DNA of 64,000 nucleotides, from positions 1,130,071 through 1,194,070 of the forward strand of contig NC_092705.1 in NCBI RefSeq assembly GCF_964275005.1, read 5' to 3'. This document shows, in pieces, positions 1 through 11,800 of this stretch. This DNA is from Diadema setosum (lineage: Eukaryota > Echinodermata > Echinoidea > Diadematoida > Diadematidae). The number at the start of each line of letters is the position of its first letter. Position 1 is the first letter of the stretch. The position numbers and the translations under genes are program-made. The notes under the pieces were generated by a model, which had not been told where the DNA came from, made no database searches, and saw nothing but the letters and a program-made list of their open reading frames with translations.

Positions 1-3000
1 AAATAGTGATATCTCCTTGTATTTTAGGCTTTATTGCTAAATTTTTATATGGTAGGATATCTTGTGATACAACTGACGTACACGTATGCATCAAATGTGA
101 TAACTCAAACGTTTTTTTTAATCACTACTCCCAATGGTAAACAGGACATTTAAGGCTTAAAATCTCTCCCCCATCAAATTTTGTGATCTCATCGTAAATG
201 GCTGTCATAGTGAGAAAGTGAATTGCATCAATAGTTAGGATACTTCAGGATTAACACCCTGTAGATTGTAACACCCTGTAGATTTTCATTAGGGAAAAGC
301 AAACAGTGTGACCTTTCAAGGTACTATATGTGAGAACTTCTATTACAGAAATGGTCTTTCCTGCACTCTTCTCCCCATTAATCATGATTGGATTCTACTA
401 CCTTGTGTAAAGCTGGATGTAGATGAATTGCAGCAATCATCAGTGAAATCACTTAAATATGTCAGAAATTTGTTTTCATTGAAAACGGATTACACTCGAC
501 ACTCTCTTTACCATATTTTTTTTCCCTCATGCTCTGAATCCCCACCTCCCTGTTTATTGCTGTCATTACAGGATTAATCTCCTTCTAGCCTCTAGGGTTC
601 CATCAGATTTTGAGAATTAGCTGTGAGAAATACCCTGACACATGGCGAAGCTGGCATTGGTAGCTTCTTGGATAAGAAAAGGAAGCAGTGGAGGCGGAAA
701 AGAAAAATGAAAGGAAAGAGACAAACCCAGGAGCTTGTCACCTTGATGAGCGACTGTGTCATGGTTTCCACAATTGCTTCCAATTACACCATGTGTGTTG
801 TCACTAGGGGCTTCTAACTTGTCCCAATCAAGCGATGTGAATGAAAGCATGAATTGATCAATTGCAGATAAGTTTTCTTGGTAATTATGTCAGGGGTGCT
901 AGTCTTGCATCAAGCTGTAATAAGGAAACTGCCCATCAGAGGTATATTTTCACCTCGTCTAGATTATATCATATCAGATGAAGGTAGTGATTTTTTTCCC
1001 CCTTTTTGATCATCACAGCTGACAGCTGAAATGGATGATGAGAATTTCTCACTGACTTTGTCTGTCCCGAGTCTTTTGGGGGCTAGAGCTCTGCAGGTCT
1101 GATACTAATTTGTCCTGAGCTCTGTTAGATTACTACTGCTCTATGGAGTGGGTCTACTTGTAGGTCCCCACTTTGAGCAGAGAATATATTCAGGACTTTG
1201 ATGCCACAAGTAGGTTTTGTTTCGCTTTGTTTTGTTTTTGTGATGGGGGGGGGGGAACAGAATTGCCAATTTGAAGAATGCTGTAATCTTTTTTTTTTTT
1301 TAATGCCACTCAGAAATGAGTTATTTTCCTGAGTTAAGGTTTTTTATTCTTCTGCAGTGCCTACTTATGATTAGAAAATACAAAGTATACTTTTGCAAAA
1401 AAGTGGAATATTTTATGCTTTATTACAAATGTGTATGTCTATATTGCATGCATGCCTGAGGATGTTTGGGAAGAGATTGAATTTCCTTTTTTGGCAATTA
1501 TGTGAAACATAAAAAAAAAAAAATGGGAGGAAGAACTACAAGTTTAAGTGGATAATGGCACATGGCATAGTTATTGAGCAAATACTTGCCATGGCCAACA
1601 ATTTGAATGATTACCAGGTTCTTGTGTAATTTAGTTCCATGTTTGTTTGTATCGCAAGAGGAACATAGCTCTCTCAACTATGTGAATTTACAAGGTCTAC
1701 TCTTTAATTCTGAGTTGATTACTTTGATGTCAGTACACGGAGATTCTTGTCCTTGAATGCAACATTTATTCAGGGTCCATGATTACTGATAGGATACAAG
1801 AACAATGATTTAGGCAACATGTTAATCCTCCCTGTATTCAAATTGGCAACAGCTACATCTTGTGAATTACAATGTAGTACGGTCCTTAGAAGCACTGTGT
1901 GCATTTCCAAACAAACCTTGCAATAGATAAATGCTGTGTGAGAGTGTGTTGATCTCCTTTGTAAATATTCACCATTATGGCCGAGTTGGGGGTACTTCCA
2001 AAAGGGACCCACGCTTTGCACATTCAAAAGACCCATAGATACGGTCTCTTTAAAAAAAAAGAAAAAGCAGCCTAACAACGATAACAAAAACAAGATGAAA
2101 GCACCCTCCGGTGTATAATGTCTATGGTGGAAGACTTTCAAACATGTTTTCGTTTACTGCAAAAAGATAATAGGTTGGAGAGTGTTTTTAACTGAGTAAG
2201 GTACAGAGCAATACTGCATCTCTATAGTCAGGAATTTATCACTTTCATTACTTCTGGGAATCAAGAAAAGATAAGCTGAATGCCCTCTTTGGGAACAGCC
2301 ACTCTTACATTGTGAGTGATAGACATAATATTCTTGACAAAAGTGAAATAACCTTCCCTCACTAAAACAGCCCCAAACCATGAAGCACAAGTATGTCAAG
2401 AAGAAAGCTTCTCTTATTGTGAGCTTAATTTCATCTGACCATCATAATTTCAAGATTTTCTTCTTCATTATGATTCAACTGCAAGTGTCAGTGTGCACAG
2501 GAAGGTGAAAGAGTACCACTTTTCTGGATTGATTATTACACACTACAGCCTTATAACTTCAGACTTTAAAGGGACTGTACAGTACTGGTTGAGGTGGGGA
2601 TTCATGTTTTGAACATTTCTAAGTGAGATAATGAGAAAACTCTTATGAAATATGAAAGAGCATGTAATTTTAAGAAGGATTCAACGTTTATTTGATGAAA
2701 ATTGGTTTTTAAATGGCTGAGATATCCCAAAAAGTGATAATAATAAAAGGCGACATGCCACAACTTTATTAGGATCTCTTTGTTTTACCTTGTTTTTTTT
2801 ATATCTCAGCCATTTCGAAACCGATTTTCGTCAAATAAACTTTTGATACCCCCAAGAATTGCATGCTCTTTGACATCTCATAGAGTGGTTTCTGAATATC
2901 TCGCAAAACGTTAAAAGCTAAATCCTCGCCTTGACCAGAACTGTACACACCCTTTAAGCCACTAACTTATTGCAGCTCCCTTTTTTTTCTTCTTCTTCTT

Positions 3001-5814
3001 CTTCCTTTTTTCAGGCTCTAAACCAAAACATCGTAGGCATTCATGTCTAAGGTACTCTGACCTATAATGATGTTTGTTTATTCAGCGCTAAATGTCTTTT
3101 ACAGGCTCTCTCAGTGGGATGATGAAGAAAGTGTTATTCTACCCGACATCAGTCATACCCTGGTACCAGTCATTTCCCATTCACAACTAGCCAGAAGGAG
3201 TCAGGGCTCAAATTGACAAAGTTTGATTTAATGAGGTCATATCTTGCTATAAGCACTCCGATGAGTGGGTATGAAGGACCTAGCCCAGATGTATTGCGGG
3301 TATTCCACAAAGTGATGTACCAGGGGAACTTGTAGCGTCTTCATCCCTGAATACTGTGTCACTTGTGTTGGTAGTACCCAATTCACACCCACAAGATGAT
3401 TAATTCTGCCTTTACTTTAATTCAAGATCCACCAAGCATACCCATTTCTCTTCACATTATGTATTTAAGAGTGACTGTAAATGATCAACTAAGGGGAATT
3501 TGTGTGGGAGTGATTTCGCAAGACAGTCTCTTCAAGTATTATCCACTAACTGTTTTTCCTGCTCTGGTTGTGTAATTGCACATACAGTCGGGGTGTGCTG
3601 ACTTCAAATATTAACCTTCCTGTAAACACTTCCCTCGCATATTATTTAGAAGGTGTGAAAGGGTCCTGTGTTTACCTCATGATGGAATGCTGCTTGAATA
3701 GATTCATGCATGCAAGTGACGTCTGACTTTGGGCCAAGATTGATGATAACTTATTCTTCCCCCAGACATACACATGTATCAATAGACTTGGGTAGCAGGG
3801 TAGAAAAAAATAATTTTCTTTTGTTTTGATTGGCAGTAGTTGATAAGTCAAATATTGAGGTCAAGTTTGTCAAAAGCAGCAAATCTTGTCATATGACCAT
3901 CACTCAAAATTATATCGTGATTTCAGGACAGGCAGTGGGCAATGGAGAAACTTTCACATACGCTGATTTTATTTTTGTGCAAGTAACAGCATCACATCAG
4001 AGGCCGTATATGAATTTTAAAAATGATACATGTGAGTGTATTTTGTGTCATACCATGCTTGTATTCTTACCTTCAACATCCTAAAATAAGAGTGTTAGTC
4101 AAATGAAGCAAACAAATGCAAAAACAAGGAGTCAAAATATAGAAAATCTAGAGGAGAGCACAGGTTTGGTAATGAAGAGACACAAAACTGGACAGAATGC
4201 TGACCAAAGACAGAGCAAATAGAAGAGTTGTGTGCACTTTTGTATTTTTGTTGGTCAGTACATAAGCACAAAATTGAAAACATTTCTAACAAATCTAATT
4301 TTGGTTTGCCCCTTCTGTCCTTGGTTCTCCTTCGGTTCTCCTTCTGTTTGCCTTTTTCTTAAATTATCTCTCTGTTACCTTGTTTTATTCTTAGCAGGCC
4401 AAAATTTCTACATAAATTATAAAACATTTGCTGTTTTTTTCACAAGTACAGAAGATACTTGATTATGCAGTTGCCATAGTGATATGGGGGTCTCTGTGTA
4501 ATCATAGTTCTAGGTGCAGGTGATGATCACCCACTGGTGTAACAGTTGCCATGACGATTTGATGAATACTTCATCAGGTCACGTCAGGGGGTGACTGGAT
4601 TCTTGCTCTGAAGGCAAATAAAACGCACTCAAATAATAAAGAAAGTGGAGTCCTCAAGAGTAGGTCACATGTCATTAAATAGTTGATCTGGGGCATTGTA
4701 ACAATTCCTTAGAATGAGGATCTGAAATCATCAAGTCCTTTGTACTGGTTCCACAAGGTTCCTACAGACAGTGAGATAATTGATTCCCTTGATCTGGATT
4801 GGGTTGTAAAATAATGACTTGGAGAGGTATTTGAATCTTATTCCATAGCAGAAACAAAGTTACAGTAATTACGAGGTTGTCATATATTGTGCAAACTCTG
4901 TTAATGTACTTGCATTATCTTATTGATAGGCAACAGGTTGAAATTGTTCACAGATAAACATATACTATAAAAGCTCTGATTTTCACAAGGGTTTAGTTTA
5001 TCAAATCGTGAAAACTACATCTCGCAAAAATGCCTGTGATCTCCTCATTCCAGAAAATATCTGTATGCAAAATATAACAGCTTTTGTAGTAATAGAACTA
5101 TCTAGGTCAAAATCCCTCCGGATGCTGTGAATGAAATTCACAACTTTTCTTGGCTGCCCCTAAATATCATCTTTCTTCAGCTGTAATGTTGATGATTCTA
5201 GACAATATTGAGTGAATGTGTAGATAGTTTTACAAGAACAAGAAATTCCATGTTTGACAGCAAATCATTCTTCATTGTACTATAGTGCCATTCTTATTAC
5301 ACAAAAAAATGACACGTTTTGGGGGATGAGGATCTTTTTGCAATGAGAACAGAAATCAAAAAAATTTTTCGTAAGATTTGGGTCATAATCCAAATTGGAC
5401 AAATTTTTGTGATTTTCTTTTTCAAAAAGATGTTAAGTTGTGCAGTGAAAACCGTGACTGCACAAAATTTTGAGATTTGATATCTCACAATGAACCGCAT
5501 TTGTGGCTCCTTGCTATTTTTACCATTCTTTGGTGTGTCGCATTATATTAAATTGGCCTTGAGACGTAGACTAGTTGTGTAAGCATACCATTTTATGATA
5601 TGCGCAGGTCACCTCTTCACAAATAATGCACGACCTAAAAAGTTTCATTTTTTTTTTTACAGTGAGAATGCTGAATCAAAAGACATGATCCTGATCGCGA
5701 CCAAAATTTGAAATGTTTGCAATGAGAATGGCATTATTATGTCACTGTCAGTGTTGAAAAGATGTGATTAATGTGTTCTCCCGTCTGTATTCGTCTTTCC
5801 ACACCCTTCTCCAG
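1..5814 (+). other. PSMD1: PSMD1 intron (partial), upstream of the first visible exon
   Basis: No PSMD1 exon was found in this stretch on the + strand, so it is read as intron ending at the acceptor just before 5815. It holds short AT-rich sequence, a 392-bp TTAA-flanked foldback element (listed separately) and, at 30-165, a repeat that recurs near 58755-59099. The small open frames here have no recognisable homology and look like chance. Confidence 0.7.
2566..2957. mobile_element. 392-bp TTAA-flanked foldback MITE, copy 1
   Basis: Flanked by TTAA on both sides (2566-2569 and 2954-2957). The ends are inverted: AAGGGACTGTACAGT at the left, and its imperfect complement ACTGTACACACCCTT at the right. 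The two arms share inverted blocks along their length, including the motif for 'atatctcagccattt'. There is no coding capacity. A second copy of the same length lies at 57329-57720. The TTAA target suggests mobilisation by a piggyBac-like transposase. Confidence 0.8.
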
Positions 5815-8800
5815 GTGGCTCACTTCCGCAGTATGTACAGCAAGACAATCAGTGACAAGCATGAAGACCTCATGGCCAAATTTGGTGCCATCCTGGCCCA
5901 GGGCATCATTGATGCTGGTATGACCTCACCCATCCCTGCAAATGTTTTATCCTTTTTTTTTAATGTTTTTATTGAAGAAAAAGCATACATACAAACGAGA
6001 ACAAAACAGTACATGCATTATAATTTGATACAATCAATAGTAAATGCTACAAACCACATTTCTGTCATTTGTACCCTATCTTTTACTATAATTCATGATA
6101 ATCAATATTGGTATTTCATAGGGTCGAGTGTAACTATTTTGGTCATATACCTTCGTTTATTTCAGTTGGGGACTAATCAAAATCCTCAGTAATGTTAAAT
6201 TAATCATTTATACTTAATGTGCCCCATTTTAGAAGATTAATGTAAATGTTTGTCTCAATTTGAGAACATTTTTATACTTTTTCTATTATTATGCAGATTG
6301 AATGAATTTTATCACTCCCATCTAATTTCAGTTAAAACAGAAACCGGAGTAAAATTCAAAGTTGCCAATTTGATGATTATCTGGTGTAAAATTTCCTGGG
6401 ACTTGATGGGTTAAAGGTAGAATTTCATGAGGAAGACGCAGACAACATTTCTTTCTCGTTCTAAATACTAATAAGACATGGCCTTGTGTGGGAAACTTAA
6501 CACTAAAGGGTCCGGGCTTTTTTGGCTATGCTCAGACCGGGGGGGTCACTGACCACTTTTCTACCATAATTAGCACAAAACTAATCAATGTAAGTGATTA
6601 ATTGTAAAAATAATCAGGTTTTTATGACTTTCATGACAGAGCACTGTTTTCCATAGGAAATGTACACAAAATCACAAAATTGTGCCCGTTTTGGGGCGAC
6701 ATTCCATTACAAAAACGGGCGTGGCTTCGCAAGAGAATTATAGCACGAAATGTCGAGGGGGGGCGAATTCCACCCCGCCCCCGGCCCTTTAGGGTTAAAC
6801 TAAGCTGTCTTAATCACATGAATGTAAATGTGCTGAGGTAAAAACCCTCCTTTATGTGTTGCTTGAAGGTTTGCATGGTGAAGTATAAATGAGGGAGACA
6901 GGTTTGTGGTAACACCATGTGTATGTAGTCCTTGTAGGGATCGTTGTTTGACAAAAGAAGAGCCTAGAAAGAGGAGAGTCGAAGAGGGAAGCAACACAGG
7001 CAGAGTGTAAAGAAGGCAAATAGTGATAAGTGGGGGGGGGGGGCAGTGAGTTGGAATGTGAAGTCGCATTTGTGGAGACGAGAGAAAAGGGGATCCTATT
7101 TTGTGCTAATGTTAAGAACATTCTAAAATATCCACTTAAAAAGCATGAATGAAAGGATCATTTTCATTTATCTCTTAACACTCATAGTTACAATAAATCT
7201 GGAATGTGTTGAGGGCATTCATGAAGAATTCATCCCATGTCTGGTGAGAAAATGTAGGATGAGTATTAAACGAGTCATGCTCCAAACATGTGCCAGTAGA
7301 AAGCAGGTGACCAGTCACTCATGTGAGAAAGATGACTCCTATTGAATAGCTTGGATGCCTTGATATTACCTGGACAATCAGTCGGCCATGACTTTCTTGA
7401 AATGTGTCTGATGGTACATAAAATATCAATGCCAAGTCGCTTGAGTTTTTCTTTAGTCATGCGGTTAAAGCGTCTCTCGTGGCCCATTTTCCTTTAATCT
7501 CATTCCAAGAGTTTAGCAGTTAAAAACATAAAGTCCCCCCCCCCCCCCTCCAGGCTGGACTGAGGCAAATACATGTATTCAAAGAGTCTTGAGGTGGGTT
7601 AGGATTGGACGGGTCAGACGTGTTAATTGCTGAAAGAGTCTTTGACCTGGGAGTGGGGAACTGACCAAGACTTACTTACGTCACTGTACACCTGCCTCTC
7701 AGTGACCAGCGGGTGGGAATGGACAGGTGTAGATTGTGGTGACGTATCAAAAAGATTGTTGTACTCTCACCACTGTGACCAGGGCATTGCAAGAATGCTA
7801 CCAAGCTCAAGTGAGCTATTGCGATCGCCCTTTGTCCGGCGTCCGTCGTGCGTCGTGCGTCGTCCGTCGTGCGTCGTCCGTCGTCCGTCGTGCGTAAACT
7901 TTTTACATTTTCATCTTCTTGTTGAAAACCCCAAGACCGATTTTCATCAAACTTGGCAGGTAGCATCCCTAGGGGGTTAGGAACTCAATTTGTTAAAATG
8001 GGCACCATGCCCCACCCAGGGGGCCCCCAGGGGGGCCCAAACCCCCCAAAATTAAGAAATCTGTAAAAATCTTCTTCTCTAGAACCAGAAGTGATAGAGC
8101 TAAGTTAATACTGTGAGTTAGTACATTGATGACTGTAGTTTCACGTTTGTTCATGGCAGAATCAGGGGTGCCCCCTTTGGGACCCAGGGGAGGGGGGTGG
8201 GGAGGGGTCCTAATGGGGCCTAAATTGTACATTTTCATCGTCTTCTTGAGAACCCCATGACCAATTTTCACTAAACTTGGCAGGTAGCATCCCTAGGGGG
8301 TTAGGATCTCAATTTGTTAAAATGGGCACCATGCCCCACCCAGGGGCCCCCAGGGGACCCAAACACCCCAAAATGAAGGAATCTTTAAAAATCTTCTCTA
8401 GAATCAAAAGTTATAGAGCTAAGATAATACTATGAGTGAGTACATTAATGACTGTAGTTTCAAGTTTGTTCATAGCAAATCCAGGGATGCCCCTCTTTGG
8501 GGCAGGGGGGGGGGGGGGGTTGGGAAGGTCCAAATGGGGGCCTGAATTGTACATTTTCATCTTCTTCCTGAAAACCTCATGATGGATTTTCGTCAAACTT
8601 GGCAGGTAGCATCCCTAGGGGGTCAGGATCTCAATTTATCAAAATGGGCACCATGCCCCACCCAGAGGGCCCCAGGGGGCCCCAACCCCCCCCCCCCCCC
8701 CCCCCAAATTAAGGAATCTTAAAAAAAAAATGGGCCCTTATTGTACATTTTCATCTTCTACTTGAGAATGCGTGGTCAAATTTTAGTAGAGCTGTGAATA

Positions 8801-11800
8801 ATTTAGATTAGTGACTGCGTGAAAGGTGAACTTGCGATACTCAGGTGAGCGCTAGACCCGTGGGTCTCTTGTTTTCAGTTGCTCTAAATATAAGTAGTAC
8901 TCCATCCTCCCTTACAGTATTACAGTACACATAGGAAACACACATTGTATCTGAAGCTGAGCCTTCAAGCTGTGCTTTCCGCATGTAACATCACAATATC
9001 GTTGGAATTCCACAAGATTGTCAAATGAATGGTGATCTCATTGACATTTCTAGATCTCTTGCTGTTGAGCTGATATCACAGTATTTGCAAGGGCCTAGCC
9101 TGACTTCCACATAAACTATTGCTTTGAGCCATATATCAAATAAGAGCTCTAGATGTACTTAGAGACATAGTTGACTTTATTTTTCATAGGTTCATTCTCC
9201 TTTCAGTGTGAATGGGCTTGAATAATTTGTTGTCCATTCTGGAAATTTGGAATGTGAATATGCTTATCACAGCAACACGAAACTGCAAGTAATAGCATTG
9301 ATGTATTTTGAAAATAGTGTTATTTACAAAATAGGCCAAAGCAGTTGATTGCAAAGAGAATAAGAGGTGCAAGTTGTTACCGCAGCTTGATCATATTGAG
9401 ATTTTGTTGTTGTTGTTGCGAGGTGATGGTATTGGTGAGTGGAGTGTTTCATGTGATTTTGATAGAAGGGAAGTGAAATGATTCATTTGTGTGACTTCAG
9501 TCAAGAGGCCCAAGATTTTTGATATATTCAGACTTTCAGCCTCTTGCTCAGCACATTAATCATTTGTGTGAATTTAAGTCAGGAGGCCCAAGATTATATG
9601 CTTTGTTCAGACTTTCAATCCATTGCTCAGCACAAGTCTGACAGTGAAGCAATTTATGAGTAATGAATTAGATGCTCTCGCTAGCTGCCTGTTTGGTTAC
9701 TCAATGTAGTATTGATGCAGTGAATCAGCCCGAGGCATGTGTTGTACGTGCCGTCCGGAAATGCCAAGGAAGGACATCTATGTTTCCCTACCCTCACTAG
9801 AAAACCCCATTCACAGTCAGAAATTGAGCTCAAGTGATATTACCCGTTTGTGCAAAACTACACCATACTCAGTAGAACTGTTTGAATGATTTGCTTTATG
9901 TCACAACAAAATATGTATTTGAAAAGATATCATGTAATGCCTACTAGTAAGATATAGGTGAGGAGAAGTCATATCGAATATAAAGAAGCAATAAAAAATC
10001 AGTAAGTCCTATATAGTAGTTGCCCCAAAGATGGAAATAATTGAACTGATGATTGAGTATTTGTTGGTATTGAAAAGCCATACTAGTGTTAGTAGCAGAT
10101 TTACCAATACACTACATTACCTTAATGCTTTCAAGTTCTCACTCTTCAACCAGATCCTTGGGGAATGTGTTTTATCAGAAATGCAGCTCAAATGTTAGAG
10201 TTTATTTTGCAAACTTACAGAGGGCCAAAGTCTGAAAGTAACTAAGCCTAACTAATTCATTTGTTTTGGGAAAGAAATAAATTTAGTTTGATAGAATTGT
10301 ATAATTTGATGATAAAAGGTTTGTTCTTCATTTTTCATGGCAAAAGCACTTTCATTTTGCCAGCGCTCTTTGGGTCTAAACGCATCCTTGGTGCCCATAA
10401 TAATAATGCTAATGTTACAGAAACAGTTTTATGTGGATGTACTAAAATGCATTAGCATAGATCATAATTTATTGGTGGGGGCAGTCCTGGAGCTAACAAG
10501 GGGCGCAGGGTACCCTCAGACTTCTACCTCTTCTTTCCTGTTGGTTGCCATAAAGAGTCTAGACTATTAATTGTGTCATAAGCCTAATGAGATGGACCAT
10601 GGAAGGTTTCTATTTCTGTCCTGCAATCATCTCATGGTATCCTTAGAGGAAAACACATCATTATCTGGTCTCTTACAACCAAAGATACAAGGATTGTATT
10701 TGCTGCAACAATTCCCACATGATATTTTAAAGGTGTTCAAAAGTCATGACAGTCTTCTACACTTGTTTGGTGCATATGTTAAAACCATCAGATGTGAAAT
10801 GATTTTGAACCAACCAAACAAAAAACTTCATTAATGATTGATACACTGAATTTGAAGGAATTTCAAAATTTTGTAGGAATTTGTAGCTTTGTCAAATATC
10901 AAGCACTTTTCCTGTTTCTGATTCCTGAAATGAATCTCAGAGATCGAGAGAGAAAACTGTTAGCTATATTTCTGTGAAGATTGAAAGAGGATTAGGAAGA
11001 AATTTCTGAGAGAACCATTTTATCTCTCCTTTCATCAACCTTTCCTGTCTGAATAATTTAGGCTTACATGAACTCACACAGATTTTATTGCAAAATTCAC
11101 AGTAGAGGTTTGCATCATTTTTTTTTTTCTGACCCAGAATTAATGTATTGTGCCATTTACGTTAACGGTTATTAAACCTGGCACTTAGCCATCTCTATGG
11201 TTAAACAGTCGAAAAGCGCCATCTTTTGTCTCAAGCAATGAAAGTGAATCTAGTTTCATCAGCTCTGCTTATTTGTATGCCAATTGAGTTTGTAATCTTT
11301 AGTTTTAAAAACAACAACTAATTTTTCAGTCTTATTAAATTGTTCTGTAATACAGTTGAAAACAAAAGACATTTGTGTCATAAGGTCATTAACTATCTAG
11401 ATTGCTGTCTTGAGTGGGGAGGTCTGTTCTCTGTGATGTGTGAGGGAGATAAATGCAGTGAGAACAATCTTAAAGACCTATCGTGAATTGTGTTCTATTC
11501 CTGGGGTCTCTCTCATCATTTTCAATGTGGCTGTCCCCATCTTAAATTCTTGATGTTTGTCTCCTTGTTCATTTCACTGGCAGAGATTGAGATTGAATTG
11601 ACAAAATTGTAATTTGATTCATATCAAAGAAAGTCTGCTTGCTTTGATATGGTTATAAGAAGTAAGATATGTTATCTGTGATATTATTTGATACCCTCAG
11701 GTGGACGAAACGTCACCATCTGTCTCCAGTCGAGGACTGGCCACACCCACCTGTCGTCGGTGGTTGGGATGTTGGTCTTCCTTCACTTCTGGTACTGGTT

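Noticed and set aside
1-5800. Additional PSMD1 exons upstream of 5815
   Set aside because: No stretch matched the PSMD1 blocks expected before the [10 protein letters not shown] exon; the preceding intron simply seems long.
7627-7980. 117-residue frame with repeated RRPSCVV
   Set aside because: It runs into the CGTCGT short repeat of the tandem element and has no homology.
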